In this document: positions 35,150 through 43,900 of the stretch, one piece after another
Numbering within the stretch: position 1 is the stretch's first letter
How the letters are laid out: each line of letters opens with the position of its first letter
Origin: Planctomycetota bacterium
Lineage (GTDB): Bacteria; Planctomycetota; UBA8742; UBA2392
Assembly (NCBI GenBank): GCA_019636215.1
Contig: JAHBXZ010000012.1
Coordinates: 93,698-157,697 of the forward strand
Direction: 5' to 3'
Length of the DNA stretch: 64,000 bases
Program-made: the position numbers and the translations under genes
Notes under the pieces: generated by a model
The model's database searches: none
What the model saw: the letters and a program-made list of their open reading frames with translations, nothing else
Told to the model about the DNA's origin: nothing

Positions 35150-36111
35150 GGGTTGGCGGCCTCGCGCGCGGATTGGGTCAACACCAGCGCCGCCATGCGG
35201 ACGGCCAGCCCGTTGCTGACCTGTTGCAGAATCACGCTGTTGGGCCCGTCGGCAACTTCGTGGCTGATCTCTACGCCGCGGTTGATCGGGCCGGGGTGCA
35301 TGATCAGCACTCCAGGTTTCATCTTTGCCAGGCGGGTCTGGTCGATCCCGTACAGGTGGTGGTACTCGCGCACGCTGGGGAACATGCCGCGGCGCTGGCG
35401 CTCCATCTGGATGCGCAGGATGTTGAACACGTCGTAGTGCCCAAGCACTTCATCCATGTGGTAGTGAACATTGACGCCAAGTTCGCGAAACGCGCCCGGA
35501 ATCAGTGTACGCGGCCCGATCACGCCCACCTCAACGCCCAGTTTGCGCAGGCCCCAGATGTTGCTGCGTGCCACGCGCGAGTGCGTGATGTCGCCCACCA
35601 GCGCGACCTTCTTGCCGGCAAGTTCGCCAAGCTTTTCGCGCATCGTAAAGATATCCAGCAGGCCCTGCGTGGGGTGTTCGTGTGTGCCGTCGCCGGCATT
35701 GATTACGCTGGCTTTCAGCGACCGCGCCAGCAGGTGCGGCGCGCCGGCCTGCTGGTGGCGCACAATCACGATATCCACGCCCATGGCTTCAAGGTTGCGG
35801 CCGGTATCCACCAGGCTTTCGCCCTTGGCTGCGCTGCTGGCTTCCTTGACTACATCCACCAGGTCGGCGCTCAGACGTTGCGCGGCCAGGCTGAAGCTGC
35901 TTTTGGTTCGTGTGCTGGGCTCAAAGAAAAGGTTCAGCACCACCTTGCCGCGAAGGGCCGGGGCCTTCTTGATGCTTCGGGTGCTGATCTCGGAGAACCC
36001 GCGCGCGGTATCCAGCAGGTGCAGCAGCTCCTCGCGCGTAAGTTCCTCGAGTCCAAGCAGATCCTTGCGTGTCCAGCGGGCCGGGGCCTGTTCGGTGTCG
36101 TCCTGGTTCAT
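35146..36111 (-). CDS. pyrB: Aspartate carbamoyltransferase catalytic subunit
   Basis: PyrB joins carbamoyl phosphate and aspartate, the first committed step of pyrimidine synthesis. The 321-residue protein contains the carbamoyl-phosphate loop FFEPSTRTKSSF, the AAKGESLVDT loop, GDGTHEHPTQGLLD, VGDITHSRVARS and MHPGPINRGVEI, so all catalytic parts are intact. The ATG at 36111 is preferred; a GTG 27 bases upstream sits directly behind the attenuator T-run. The leader has a promoter and terminator-like hairpin. No pyrI regulatory subunit is present, which fits a PyrB/PyrC' complex with the gene downstream. Confidence 0.95.
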   Translation of the reverse strand: MNQDDTEQAPARWTRKDLLGLEELTREELLHLLDTARGFSEISTRSIKKAPALRGKVVLNLFFEPSTRTKSSFSLAAQRLSADLVDVVKEASSAAKGESLVDTGRNLEAMGVDIVIVRHQQAGAPHLLARSLKASVINAGDGTHEHPTQGLLDIFTMREKLGELAGKKVALVGDITHSRVARSNIWGLRKLGVEVGVIGPRTLIPGAFRELGVNVHYHMDEVLGHYDVFNILRIQMERQRRGMFPSVREYHHLYGIDQTRLAKMKPGVLIMHPGPINRGVEISHEVADGPNSVILQQVSNGLAVRMAALVLTQSAREAANP

Positions 36112-36138
36112 GGGCGGCCCCCGGCGGAAGGCGGGCAC

Positions 36139-36161
36139 AAAAAAAGACGCCCAAGGGCGTC
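36139..36161 (-). promoter_or_regulatory. Attenuator-like terminator in the pyrB leader
   Basis: On the minus strand GACGCC-CTTG-GGCGTC is followed by seven T. It lies between the predicted pyrB promoter and the pyrB start. The gene upstream is divergent, so there is no other minus-strand transcript to end here; premature termination of the pyrB transcript is the natural reading. Confidence 0.7.
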
Positions 36162-36212
36162 AGGTTTGTTAAGGGTTGCCGGGCTTCGCTTCACTTCATG
36201 CCTCCGGCGGGG

Positions 36213-36240
36213 AATATAGCTAGGGCGCGAAACTTGGCAA
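36213..36240 (-). promoter_or_regulatory. Sigma70-type promoter for the pyrB operon
   Basis: On the minus strand TTGCCA (36240-36235) and TATATT (36218-36213) are 16 bases apart. Downstream lies GGAGGC-ATG-AAG-TGA, a possible two-codon mini-ORF, before the attenuator hairpin. The promoter is 22 bases from the divergent yggS start. Confidence 0.65.
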
Positions 36241-36261
36241 GCCGCGCGCTAACCTGTGGTC

Positions 36262-36975
36262 ATGGACCTGCAAGCCGTGTTGGCCCGTAACCTTGCTGCC
36301 GTTGCCGCTCGGGTGGCTGCAGCCTGCGCCCGCGCGGGGCGTGACCCGGCGGGAGTGACCTTGATCGGCGTGACCAAAAGCGTGGACGCCCGAGTCACGG
36401 ACGCACTGATCGCCCAGGGAGTGCGGCACATCGGCGAAAACCGCCAGCAGGACGCCGCCGCAAAGTTCGCGCAGATGGACGCGCTGGAAGGCGTGACGCG
36501 GCACTTCATCGGGCCGCTGCAGCGCAACAAGGTCAAGCGCGTACTGGAGCTGTTCGACGTGATCCACAGTGTGGATTCCCTGGCCCTGGCCTCAGAAATC
36601 GAAAAGCGCGCCATTGAGCTTGGCCGCAAAGAAGTGCCGGTGTTTCTTGAGGTGAACGTTGCCGCTGAGCCCCAAAAGCACGGCTTTGCACCCGACGATC
36701 TTCACGCCGCCCTGCAGCAGTGCGCCGTCGAGTTTTCGCGCATGAAAGTGATCGGCCTGATGTGCATGGCCCCGCACCTGGATGACCCCCAAGCCGCCAG
36801 GCCGCACTTTCGGCGGCTGCGCGAACTGGCAAACGTGCCGATCAGTTGCGGCCTGTCACAGCCCCTGCCATGCCTGAGTATGGGCATGAGCGGAGACTTC
36901 GAGGTTGCTATCGAGGAAGGCGCGACCCATGTGCGCGTAGGCACGGCCCTGTTTGACGGACTGTCGCCTCGTTGA
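36262..36975 (+). CDS. yggS: YggS-family pyridoxal-phosphate homeostasis protein
   Basis: YggS/PLPHP is a single-domain PLP-binding TIM-barrel protein that keeps vitamin B6 and amino-acid pools balanced; it has no known catalytic reaction. The 237 residues show IGVTKSVDARV (PLP Lys), GENRQQDAAAKF, RHFIGPLQRNKVK, CLSMGMSGDFEVAIEEGATHVRVGTALF. The ATG at 36262 is 22 bases from the pyrB promoter -35 box on the other strand, so the two units share a regulatory region. It is followed by panD and rph on the same strand. Confidence 0.93.
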   Translation: MDLQAVLARNLAAVAARVAAACARAGRDPAGVTLIGVTKSVDARVTDALIAQGVRHIGENRQQDAAAKFAQMDALEGVTRHFIGPLQRNKVKRVLELFDVIHSVDSLALASEIEKRAIELGRKEVPVFLEVNVAAEPQKHGFAPDDLHAALQQCAVEFSRMKVIGLMCMAPHLDDPQAARPHFRRLRELANVPISCGLSQPLPCLSMGMSGDFEVAIEEGATHVRVGTALFDGLSPR

Positions 36976-37006
36976 CGCTGCCCCGCATGCCCCTAGATTG
37001 GCGCCC

Positions 37007-37366
37007 ATGCAAGTTGAAATGCTGATCGGCAAGCTGCACCAGGCCACAGTGACGCAAAGCGACCTGAACTATCAGGGCAGCATCACCATTGACGAAGACC
37101 TGATTGAGGCCGTGGGCTTTCTGCCGCACCAGAAGGTGGACATCTACAACATCAACACCGGCGGGCGCTTTCATACCTACGTCATCACGGGCAAGCGTGG
37201 CAGCAAGGTCATAGGGCTGAATGGCGCAGCCGCGCGCATGGTGCAGACCGGCGACCGCGTGATCATCGTGGCCTACGGCATGTTCGATGCCAAAGAGGCG
37301 GCCAGGCACGTTCCGCAGGTGATCCTGCTGGACGAGAAAAACGAGATTGTCGGACGGGGGCACTGA
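37007..37366 (+). CDS. panD: Aspartate 1-decarboxylase proenzyme
   Basis: PanD decarboxylates aspartate to beta-alanine for pantothenate and CoA. The 119-residue proenzyme cleaves itself between Gly and Ser in the sequence NYQGSITID to make the pyruvoyl group; both residues are present near 24-25. The N terminus [17 protein letters not shown] matches the family, which supports the ATG at 37007. [14 protein letters not shown] and [10 protein letters not shown] are the other core blocks. Its stop overlaps the rph start (TGATG). Confidence 0.95.
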   Translation: MQVEMLIGKLHQATVTQSDLNYQGSITIDEDLIEAVGFLPHQKVDIYNINTGGRFHTYVITGKRGSKVIGLNGAAARMVQTGDRVIIVAYGMFDAKEAARHVPQVILLDEKNEIVGRGH

Positions 37367-38106
37367 TGCCACGCCACGACGGCCGCGCGCCGGACCAGCT
37401 GCGCGAGATCCGCTTCACCCGCAGGTTCACCGAAAACGCGCCCGGCAGCGTGCTGGTTGAGTTCGGCAAAACCCGCGTGCTGTGCACGGCGATGTGGGAG
37501 GACGCTGTGCCGCCCTGGCTGCGCGCCGAGAACATGCGCAAAAAGGAAGACGCGCGCGAGGGCTGGATGACCGCCGAATACGCCATGCTGCCCAGCAGCA
37601 CGCCCGATCGCAAACAGCGCGACAAGGGTGGCAAGACCGACGGCCGCAGCGTGGAGATCCAGCGCCTGATCGGGCGTTCGCTGCGCGCGATCATTGACCT
37701 CAAGCTGGTGGGCGAACGCACCCTGTGGGTCGACTGCGACGTGCTGCAGGCCGACGGCGGCACCCGCACCGCCAGCGTAACGGGCGCGTACATCGCCCTG
37801 TGGGATTGCCTGCTCAAGATGAAGGAAGCCGGCAAGCTGAAGTACTGGCCGCTGATTGACAGCGTGGCGGCCGTCAGCGTCGGCATTGTGGACGGCCAGC
37901 CCGTGCTTGATCTTGACTACAAGGAAGACTTCGCCGCGCACACGGACATGAACGTGGTAATGACCGGCAAGGGCCTGTTCATTGAGGTGCAGGGCACGGC
38001 CGAAGAACAGGCGTTTCCGCGCGAACAACTCAACGCCCTGATTGACCTCGCCGCCAAGGGCATCCAGCAGCTCGGCCAGAAGCAGCACGCCGCCCTGAAC
38101 CCGTAG
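37366..38106 (+). CDS. rph: Ribonuclease PH
   Basis: RNase PH is a phosphate-dependent 3'-5' exonuclease that trims tRNA ends. The 246-residue protein shows the family sequence throughout: [91 protein letters not shown]. It is translationally coupled to panD. The leucine leader region begins about 5 bases after the stop. Confidence 0.95.
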   Translation: MPRHDGRAPDQLREIRFTRRFTENAPGSVLVEFGKTRVLCTAMWEDAVPPWLRAENMRKKEDAREGWMTAEYAMLPSSTPDRKQRDKGGKTDGRSVEIQRLIGRSLRAIIDLKLVGERTLWVDCDVLQADGGTRTASVTGAYIALWDCLLKMKEAGKLKYWPLIDSVAAVSVGIVDGQPVLDLDYKEDFAAHTDMNVVMTGKGLFIEVQGTAEEQAFPREQLNALIDLAAKGIQQLGQKQHAALNP

Positions 38107-38110
38107 GCCC

Positions 38111-38138
38111 TTGCGTCCCGCTTGCGCGTCGCTACCAT
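38111..38138 (+). promoter_or_regulatory. Possible leu operon promoter
   Basis: TTGCGT (38111-38116) and TACCAT (38133-38138) are 16 bases apart. The predicted transcript start falls within a few bases of the first leader ATG at 38147, which has no ribosome site, so the leader peptide might be translated from a leaderless transcript. The match is modest. Confidence 0.35.
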
Positions 38139-38146
38139 TCCGCTCC

Positions 38147-38203
38147 ATGAAACAGATCGTCGGCAACCTGCTGCTTCTTGCCTCCCTTCGCGGGGCGAGT
38201 TAG
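38147..38203 (+). CDS. leuL: Leucine leader peptide 1
   Basis: This 18-codon ORF encodes MKQIVGNLLLLASLRGAS, with four consecutive Leu codons and a fifth soon after. The Leu codons are CTG, CTG, CTT, CTT and CTT, so they favour CTT in a genome where CTG dominates; this would sharpen stalling when charged leucyl-tRNA is scarce. Sequence 38191-38199 after the Leu codons can pair with 38224-38234, which includes the 5' arm of the following terminator. This is the arrangement of ribosome-mediated attenuation as in enterobacterial leuL. No ribosome site is seen upstream. Confidence 0.8.
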   Translation: MKQIVGNLLLLASLRGAS

Positions 38204-38227
38204 CGCGTTGCTGCAAGCGTGAACTCG

Positions 38228-38258
38228 GGCCCCGCCAAATGGCGGGGCCTTTTGTTTT
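38228..38258 (+). terminator. Leucine attenuator terminator 1
   Basis: GGCCCCGCC-AAAT-GGCGGGGCC (9-bp stem, 4-base loop) is followed by TTTTGTTTT. Its 5' arm can instead pair with 38191-38199 in leader 1 (GCCCCG with CGGGGC, then CTC with GAG across a two-base bulge), which gives an antiterminator. Confidence 0.88.
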
Positions 38259-38282
38259 GGAGAACCAGCTTTGAGCCAGTCC

Positions 38283-38333
38283 ATGTCCCTTCTCAGCCTT
38301 CTGCTTCGCACGCCTCGCGGCGCGCCGGGTTGA
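38283..38333 (+). CDS. leuL: Leucine leader peptide 2
   Basis: This second mini-ORF encodes MSLLSLLLRTPRGAPG: five Leu in the first eight residues, with codons CTT, CTC, CTT, CTG and CTT. An in-frame TTG at 38271 would add LSQS and is 8 bases behind GGAG, so it may be the real start. The stretch 38315-38325 can pair with 38359-38369 at 10 of 11 positions, which competes with terminator 2. Leader 2 begins only 12 bases after the T-run of terminator 1, making a second complete attenuation unit in series. Confidence 0.8.
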   Translation: MSLLSLLLRTPRGAPG

Positions 38334-38358
38334 GGATTGACCGTTTCCTCTTTGCCCT

Positions 38359-38388
38359 GCGCCCCGCGACTGCGGGGCGCTTTCATTT
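38359..38388 (+). terminator. Leucine attenuator terminator 2
   Basis: GCGCCCCGC-GACT-GCGGGGCGC (9-bp stem, 4-base loop) is followed by TTTCATTT and then GGAGAAACCC before the leuA ATG. Same stem and loop sizes as terminator 1. The 5' arm is shared with the predicted antiterminator of leader 2. Confidence 0.85.
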
Positions 38389-38400
38389 CCGGAGAAACCC

Positions 38401-39939
38401 ATGAACGCATCAACGACCGAACGACATTGCCAGCCACTGACCATCTTCGACACCACGCTGCGCGACGGCGAACAGACGCCGGGCGTTTCGCTGTCCGCGC
38501 CGCAGAAGCTCGAGATCGCTGCCGCGCTCGAGGCCCTGGGCGTGGACGTGATTGAGGCCGGCTTCCCGGCCGCATCCAGCGGCGAGGCCGACGCCGTGGC
38601 CGCCGTGGCCGCCAAGGTCAGCCGCAGCGCCGTCTGCGCGCTGGCCCGCTGCCACGAGCCCGACATAGTTGCCGCGTCTGACGCCCTGCGGCCCGCCGCG
38701 CGCCCGCGCCTGCATGTGTTCATGGCCACCAGCCCGTTGCACATGCGCCACAAGCTGCGCATGACGCCGCGCCAGGTGATGCAGCGCGCCCGCCAGGGCA
38801 TGCGGCTGGCCCTGGACCTGTGCCGCGACGTGCAGTTCTCGGCCGAAGACGCCACGCGCACCGAACCGGCGTTTCTGCATGACATGGTCGCCATGGCCGC
38901 CGAACTGGGTGTGTCCACGATCAACATTCCCGACACCGTTGGCTACGCGACACCCGTCGAGTACGGGCAGACCATCGCCAACGCCCGTCAAGCCGCTGCC
39001 TCGCACCCTGGCGTCGTGATCAGCGCCCATTGCCATGACGACCTGGGCCTGGCCGCAGCCAACACCTTGGCAGCCATACACGCCGGGGCGTTGCAGGTGG
39101 AGTGCACGATCAACGGGCTGGGCGAGCGCGCCGGCAACGCCGCCCTGGAAGAAGTGGTGATGGCCCTGCGCACACGGCCCGAACTCTATGCCGCGACCAC
39201 GGGCATCATCACGCAGCGCCTGGCGGCAACCAGCGCGCTGGTGGCAGGCCTGACTGGCATTGCCGTGCCGCCCAACAAGGCCGTGGTGGGTGCCAACGCG
39301 TTTGCCCATCAAAGCGGCATCCACCAGCACGGCATGCTCAGCAACGCCGGAACCTACGAGGTCATGCGCGCCGAAGACGTCGGGGCAAGCACCCAAATTG
39401 TGCTGGGCAAGCACAGCGGGCGTCACGCCTTTGCGGCCTGGCTGGAGGCTCGTGGTACGCAACTGCACGAAGCCGGGCTCGAGCGCGCCTTTGCAGCCTT
39501 CAAGCGGCTGGCCGATTCCCAGGCACGCCCGACGGAGCGCCAGGTACTGGAACTGGCCGGCGCGGGCAGCCACCCGCCCGCAGGCTGGCAACTGCTGGCC
39601 GCAAGCCACAGCGGACGCGGCGACCAATGCCAGGTCGAGGTGCGTGTGGCCCGCCACGCGGGCCGCGAGTGCCAGGGCTGCGGCCGGGGTGCGCTGGCCA
39701 ATGCTGTGGCCGATGCGGTCGCGCAGGCCACCGGGCTGCGTTTGCGCGTGGCGGCCTGCCACGCGGCGATGGAGTCGCGCGGCGACGGCAGCGTGGCCAC
39801 GGCGCATGTCGAGTTTGACTGCGACGGCGCCGCTCTGCGCGGCCAGGCCATTGCCGCCACCGAATGCGAGGCGATTGCCCATGCCATGGTGGACGTACTG
39901 CCTGCTGCCCGGCCCACGCGGATGGAGGTTGCGCCATGA
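38401..39939 (+). CDS. leuA: 2-isopropylmalate synthase
   Basis: LeuA condenses acetyl-CoA with 2-oxoisovalerate, the first step of leucine synthesis. The 512-residue protein has the DRE-TIM signature [16 protein letters not shown], the metal-binding [36 protein letters not shown] and [13 protein letters not shown]-terminal regulatory domain of about 130 residues is present, so leucine feedback is likely in addition to attenuation. It also holds unusual Cys-rich text ([13 protein letters not shown]). GGAG precedes the ATG. The stop overlaps leuC (ATGA). Confidence 0.95.
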   Translation: MNASTTERHCQPLTIFDTTLRDGEQTPGVSLSAPQKLEIAAALEALGVDVIEAGFPAASSGEADAVAAVAAKVSRSAVCALARCHEPDIVAASDALRPAARPRLHVFMATSPLHMRHKLRMTPRQVMQRARQGMRLALDLCRDVQFSAEDATRTEPAFLHDMVAMAAELGVSTINIPDTVGYATPVEYGQTIANARQAAASHPGVVISAHCHDDLGLAAANTLAAIHAGALQVECTINGLGERAGNAALEEVVMALRTRPELYAATTGIITQRLAATSALVAGLTGIAVPPNKAVVGANAFAHQSGIHQHGMLSNAGTYEVMRAEDVGASTQIVLGKHSGRHAFAAWLEARGTQLHEAGLERAFAAFKRLADSQARPTERQVLELAGAGSHPPAGWQLLAASHSGRGDQCQVEVRVARHAGRECQGCGRGALANAVADAVAQATGLRLRVAACHAAMESRGDGSVATAHVEFDCDGAALRGQAIAATECEAIAHAMVDVLPAARPTRMEVAP

Positions 39940-41309
39940 GCAATCCGCGCACACTGCTGGATAAAATCTGGGATGCGCATGTGGTTGTCGCCGAAGCCGG
40001 CTGCCCGGCGGTGCTCCACATTGACCTTCACTTGATTCATGAAGTGACCTCGCCCCAGGCCTTTGCCGAGCTTGACCGTCGCGCCATGGGTGTGCGGCGG
40101 CCGGATCTCACGTTGGCCACAATGGATCACAGTACGCCCACGGCGCCGCAGGGCCGCATGCACCCGGATTCGATGCGGCAACTGGTGCGGCTGGAGGCCA
40201 ACTGCGAGCGGCACGGCATTGAGCTTCACCGCAGCGGCGACCCCGGCAACGGCATTGTCCACGTGATTGCCCCTGAGCGCCGACGTGTAAGGCCGGGCAT
40301 GACTGTGGTCTGCGGCGACAGCCATACGTCTACGCACGGGGCGTTTGCGGCGCTGGCGTTCGGCATTGGCACCAGTGAAGTCGCCCATGTGCTGGCGATG
40401 CAATGCCTGCTGCAGCACAAGCCCCAAAGCATGGAAGTCGTGTTCCAGGGCCGGCCCGGACCTGCCGTGACGGCCAAGGACCTCGCACTGGCGATGATCG
40501 GGCAGATCACGCCCCAGGGCGGCACAGGCGCCGTGATTGAGTACCGCGGCGAGTGCGTAGAGGCCCTTGGCATGGAAGCCCGCATGACCCTGTGCAACAT
40601 GAGCATCGAGGCCGGTGCCCGCGCCGGGCTTGTCGCGGCAGACAAAGTGACCGCCGCGTGGTTCCACCATTCGGGCGATTTCCGCCACTGGCGATCCGAC
40701 CCCGGCGCGCGCTTTGACCGCATTGCGCAGGTCAATGTGGACGGCCTTGCGCCGCAGGTTACCTGGGGCAATCAGCCGGGCATGGTGGCGGCGGTGGATG
40801 GCCGCGTGCCGCAGCCGACCGACGCCACCGAGGCCAGGGCGCTGGCTTACATGGGTCTGCGTGCGGGTGTGGCGTTGCGCGACATCGCCATCGGGCATGT
40901 GTTCATTGGCTCGTGCACCAACGCGCGCATCACCGACCTGCGCGCGGCGGCAAGCCTGCTGCGTGGCCGCCGCGTGGCACCGGGCGTGCGCGTGCTGGTG
41001 GTGCCCGGTTCACAGGCCGTGAAGCGTCAGGCCGAAGCCGAAGGTCTTGACCGTGTGTTTTTCGACGCCGGCGCCCAGTGGCGGCAACCCGGCTGTTCGA
41101 TGTGCATTGCCATGAACGGCGACGTGGTGCCGCCGGGCGAGTTCTGTGTCAGCACCAGCAACCGCAACTTCGAGGGCCGCCAAGGGCCGGGCGCTCGCAC
41201 ACTGCTGGCCTCGCCGTTGACGGCCGCAGCCAGCGCAATTGCCGGCCGCGTGGCCGATCCGCGCCAGTTTGCCCCCGTGATGATTGAGGAGCTTCCCCAT
41301 GCGATGTGA
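39936..41309 (+). CDS. leuC: 3-isopropylmalate dehydratase large subunit
   Basis: LeuC with LeuD isomerises 2- to 3-isopropylmalate using a [4Fe-4S] cluster. The 457 residues include [66 protein letters not shown] and [13 protein letters not shown], which contain the three cluster cysteines (SCT and CSMC). Length is normal. It starts inside the leuA stop and ends overlapping leuD by 11 bases. Confidence 0.95.
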   Translation: MSNPRTLLDKIWDAHVVVAEAGCPAVLHIDLHLIHEVTSPQAFAELDRRAMGVRRPDLTLATMDHSTPTAPQGRMHPDSMRQLVRLEANCERHGIELHRSGDPGNGIVHVIAPERRRVRPGMTVVCGDSHTSTHGAFAALAFGIGTSEVAHVLAMQCLLQHKPQSMEVVFQGRPGPAVTAKDLALAMIGQITPQGGTGAVIEYRGECVEALGMEARMTLCNMSIEAGARAGLVAADKVTAAWFHHSGDFRHWRSDPGARFDRIAQVNVDGLAPQVTWGNQPGMVAAVDGRVPQPTDATEARALAYMGLRAGVALRDIAIGHVFIGSCTNARITDLRAAASLLRGRRVAPGVRVLVVPGSQAVKRQAEAEGLDRVFFDAGAQWRQPGCSMCIAMNGDVVPPGEFCVSTSNRNFEGRQGPGARTLLASPLTAAASAIAGRVADPRQFAPVMIEELPHAM

Positions 41310-41877
41310 AGCCATTGTTTCGCGCTGCGTGTGCATGCCGGCCGCGAATATTGACACTGACCAGATCATCCCCGCCCGCTTTCTGCGCGGTGTGGACTGC
41401 CACGGGTTGGGCGAGCACCTGTTTGACGGCCTGCGGCGGCGACGCGACGGCACGCCGGACCCGTACTTTCCGTTGAACCGGGCCGACGCGCGCGGGGCGC
41501 GTATTCTGGTGGCCGGGCGCAACTTTGGCTGCGGGTCGTCGCGCGAACACGCGGTGTGGGCCCTCATGGATTGGGGCATCCGTGCCGTGATCGCCCCGAC
41601 GTTTGCCGACATCTTTCGCGCCAACGCGCTCAAGAAGGGCCTGCTGCCGGTTGCGCTTGCCGAGGCGGACTGGATCCGGCTGCTGCAATCGGCCGAGGCC
41701 AGCCAGCCCGTGAGAGTCGACCTGAACGCTGAAACCGTGCATGTGGCCGGGCACCCGGCCATGGCGTTTGCCGTGGACCCATTTGCTCGTCGCTGCCTGC
41801 TGGAGGGCATGGACGAGCTTGGCTACCTGTTGGGCCACTTGTCCGCAATCGAGGCCTTTGAACAGGGGCGGCCATGA
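41299..41877 (+). CDS. leuD: 3-isopropylmalate dehydratase small subunit
   Basis: The 192-residue swivel-domain subunit has the expected [32 protein letters not shown] and [20 protein letters not shown]. The ATG at 41299 is chosen because GGAG lies 7 bases upstream inside leuC. It forms the enzyme with LeuC. Its stop overlaps leuB (ATGA). Confidence 0.95.
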   Translation: MRCEAIVSRCVCMPAANIDTDQIIPARFLRGVDCHGLGEHLFDGLRRRRDGTPDPYFPLNRADARGARILVAGRNFGCGSSREHAVWALMDWGIRAVIAPTFADIFRANALKKGLLPVALAEADWIRLLQSAEASQPVRVDLNAETVHVAGHPAMAFAVDPFARRCLLEGMDELGYLLGHLSAIEAFEQGRP

Positions 41878-42947
41878 TCGCGCGGATTGCGGTTCTGCCC
41901 GGCGACGGCATCGGGCCGGAAGTGACGGCCAGCGCCGTGCAAGTGCTTCGCGCCGTGGCGGCACGTTTCGGGCATGAGTTCACGTTCTTGCATGGTCGCA
42001 TCGGCGGCGATGCCCTCGATCATTGCGGCTCGCCACTGCCTGCGGACACAATGATGCTGTGCAAGTCCAGCCACGCCGTGCTGCTGGGTGCCGTAGGTGG
42101 CCCGAAGTGGTCCGGGCACGCCACGGGCCCCGAGGCCGGTTTGCTGGCACTGCGGCAACAACTTGGCGGCTTCGCAAACCTTCGGCCCGTGCGCCTGATG
42201 CCGGAACTTGAAGACGCCACACCGTTTCGGCCCGAGCATGTGCGCGGCGTAGACATGCTGATCGTGCGCGAACTGACCGGCGGCGCGTACTTCGGCTGCC
42301 CGCGCGGGCGCGACGGCGACCGCGCCTTTGACACCATGGCTTACACCGTGGACGAGGTGGCCCGCGTGGCGCGTGTGGCATTCGGGCTTGCCCGCGCGCG
42401 GCGCCGTCTCGTCACCAGCGTAGACAAGGCCAACGTGCTGGAATCATCGCGGCTGTGGCGCGAAGTGGTGACCCGCATGGCGGCGGATTTCCCCGACGTG
42501 CGGTTGCGGCACATGCTGGTGGATGCGGCCGCCCTGGCCCTGATGCAGCAGCCGCGCGACTTTGACGTGCTGCTGACCGAGAACCTGTTTGGCGACATCC
42601 TGTCCGACCAGGCCGCGGTGCTGGCCGGGGGCATCGGCGTGCTGCCCAGCGCCGCCATCGGCGGGCCGGGTCCGGGGCTGTTCGAGCCCGTGCACGGGTC
42701 GGCACCCGACATCGCAGGCCGCAACATTGCCAACCCGGTGGGCGCGTTGCTGTCGGCCGCACTGCTGTGCGAGCACGGGCTGGGCCTGCACACCGAGGCG
42801 GAATCGATCCGGGCCGCAGTCGGGCAGGTGCTTGGCGCAGGCTGCTTGACGGCTGACCTGGGCGGCACCTTGAGTAGCACGGAGTTCACGTGGCAGGTGA
42901 CCCGGGCCTTGACGTCAGAAGGTGTGAATATAACCTGGCGGTTATGA
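41874..42947 (+). CDS. leuB: 3-isopropylmalate dehydrogenase
   Basis: LeuB oxidises and decarboxylates 3-isopropylmalate with NAD to give the leucine precursor ketoacid. The 357-residue protein shows AVLPGDGIGPEV, LLGAVGGPKW, LRPVRLMPEL, VRELTGGAYFG, DKANVLESSRLWREV, NLFGDILSDQAAVLAGGIGVLPSA and EPVHGSAPDIAGRNIANPVG. Order leuA-C-D-B is complete. Its stop overlaps the ArsR-type gene (ATGA). Confidence 0.95.
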   Translation: MIARIAVLPGDGIGPEVTASAVQVLRAVAARFGHEFTFLHGRIGGDALDHCGSPLPADTMMLCKSSHAVLLGAVGGPKWSGHATGPEAGLLALRQQLGGFANLRPVRLMPELEDATPFRPEHVRGVDMLIVRELTGGAYFGCPRGRDGDRAFDTMAYTVDEVARVARVAFGLARARRRLVTSVDKANVLESSRLWREVVTRMAADFPDVRLRHMLVDAAALALMQQPRDFDVLLTENLFGDILSDQAAVLAGGIGVLPSAAIGGPGPGLFEPVHGSAPDIAGRNIANPVGALLSAALLCEHGLGLHTEAESIRAAVGQVLGAGCLTADLGGTLSSTEFTWQVTRALTSEGVNITWRL

Positions 42948-43327
42948 AACCTGAAGGTAATGGAGCGGCCACGCTGGACACTGTGTTCGCCGCTTTGGCG
43001 GACCCTACCCGTCGCGCGATTCTGGCGCGGCTGGCCCGGGGCGACGCCACGGTGAACGAACTCGCGCGACCATTTGCCATCAGCCAGCCGGCGATTTCCA
43101 AGCACTTGAAGGTGCTGGAACGAGCGGGGCTGGTTTCGCGCGGCAGGCGCGCACAGTCGCGACCCTGCAGGCTGCGGGCCAAGCCGATGGCCCAGGCTGT
43201 CGATTGGCTCGAAAAATACCGCAGGTTCTGGCAGGGCAACTTCAAGCGGCTGGATGCCCTGCTGGAAGAACTCAAGGCCGCCGAAACAAAGCCGGGCAGC
43301 AGGCGGCGACAAGGCAGGGAAAAATGA
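42944..43327 (+). CDS. ArsR-family winged-helix regulator
   Basis: The 127-residue protein has the ArsR fold: FAALADPTRRAILARLARGDATVNELARPFAISQPAISKHLKVLERAGLVSRGRR. No Cys/His metal-sensing motif is visible, so it belongs to the non-metal ArsR group usually paired with an SRPBCC protein, which follows here. It is coupled to leuB by ATGA and to the next gene by ATGA. Whether it acts on the leu operon or elsewhere is unknown. Confidence 0.88.
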   Translation: MKPEGNGAATLDTVFAALADPTRRAILARLARGDATVNELARPFAISQPAISKHLKVLERAGLVSRGRRAQSRPCRLRAKPMAQAVDWLEKYRRFWQGNFKRLDALLEELKAAETKPGSRRRQGREK

Positions 43328-43809
43328 CCGACGGAGAGCTCAGAATTACACCAAAGTGCGAGCGCGAACTGGTGATCACCCGCGAGTTCAACGCGCCGCG
43401 CAAACTCGTGTTCGACGCCTACACCAAGCCCGAACTCATCCGGCGTTGGTTGACCGGCATGGACGGCTGGAGCTTCGACGTATGCGAAGTCGACCTGCGC
43501 GTGGGCGGAAAGTACCGCTGGGTCTGGAAACGCGACAGCGATGGGTTTCTCATGGGCATGGGCGGCGTGTACCGCGAGATCAGCCCACCGGCGCGCCTGG
43601 TCTGCACCGAGAAATTCGACCAGGCCTGGTACCCCGGCGAGGCCATCTGCACTCTCACGCTGGTCGAAAGATCCGGGCGCACCACACTGACCCAGACCAT
43701 GACCTACGAATCGCCCGAGGCGCTCAAGGCTGTGCTGGACTCTCCGATGGAATCCGGCCTCAAGGCCGGCATGGACCGTCTGGAAGGTGTCTTGAAGACA
43801 TTGGAGTAG
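43324..43809 (+). CDS. SRPBCC / AHSA1-like protein
   Basis: The 161 residues match the SRPBCC ligand-binding fold of the AHSA1 (activator of Hsp90 ATPase homologue) group: LVITREFNAPRKLVFDAYTKPELIRRWL, VGGKYRWVWKRDSDGF, VYREISPPARLVCTEKFD, TLTQTMTYESPEALKAVLDSPMESG. ArsR-SRPBCC pairs are common in bacteria. It ends the leu transcription unit. The bound ligand is unknown. Confidence 0.88.
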   Translation: MTDGELRITPKCERELVITREFNAPRKLVFDAYTKPELIRRWLTGMDGWSFDVCEVDLRVGGKYRWVWKRDSDGFLMGMGGVYREISPPARLVCTEKFDQAWYPGEAICTLTLVERSGRTTLTQTMTYESPEALKAVLDSPMESGLKAGMDRLEGVLKTLE

Positions 43810-43900
43810 CAATTGCCGGTGCTTTGTTGCCGTCCCGCCACATGGAGCCATTGCTTGACTCGGGTTTCAACGCGCAAACTGCCGCAATGCATGGATTGAA

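Noticed and set aside
36139..36161. Plain terminator of an upstream gene
   Set aside because: The upstream neighbour (yggS) is divergent, so no minus-strand gene ends here; it fits better as a leader attenuator.
38410..39954. 514-codon minus-strand frame opposite leuA
   Set aside because: Shadow of leuA; no domain and no start signal.
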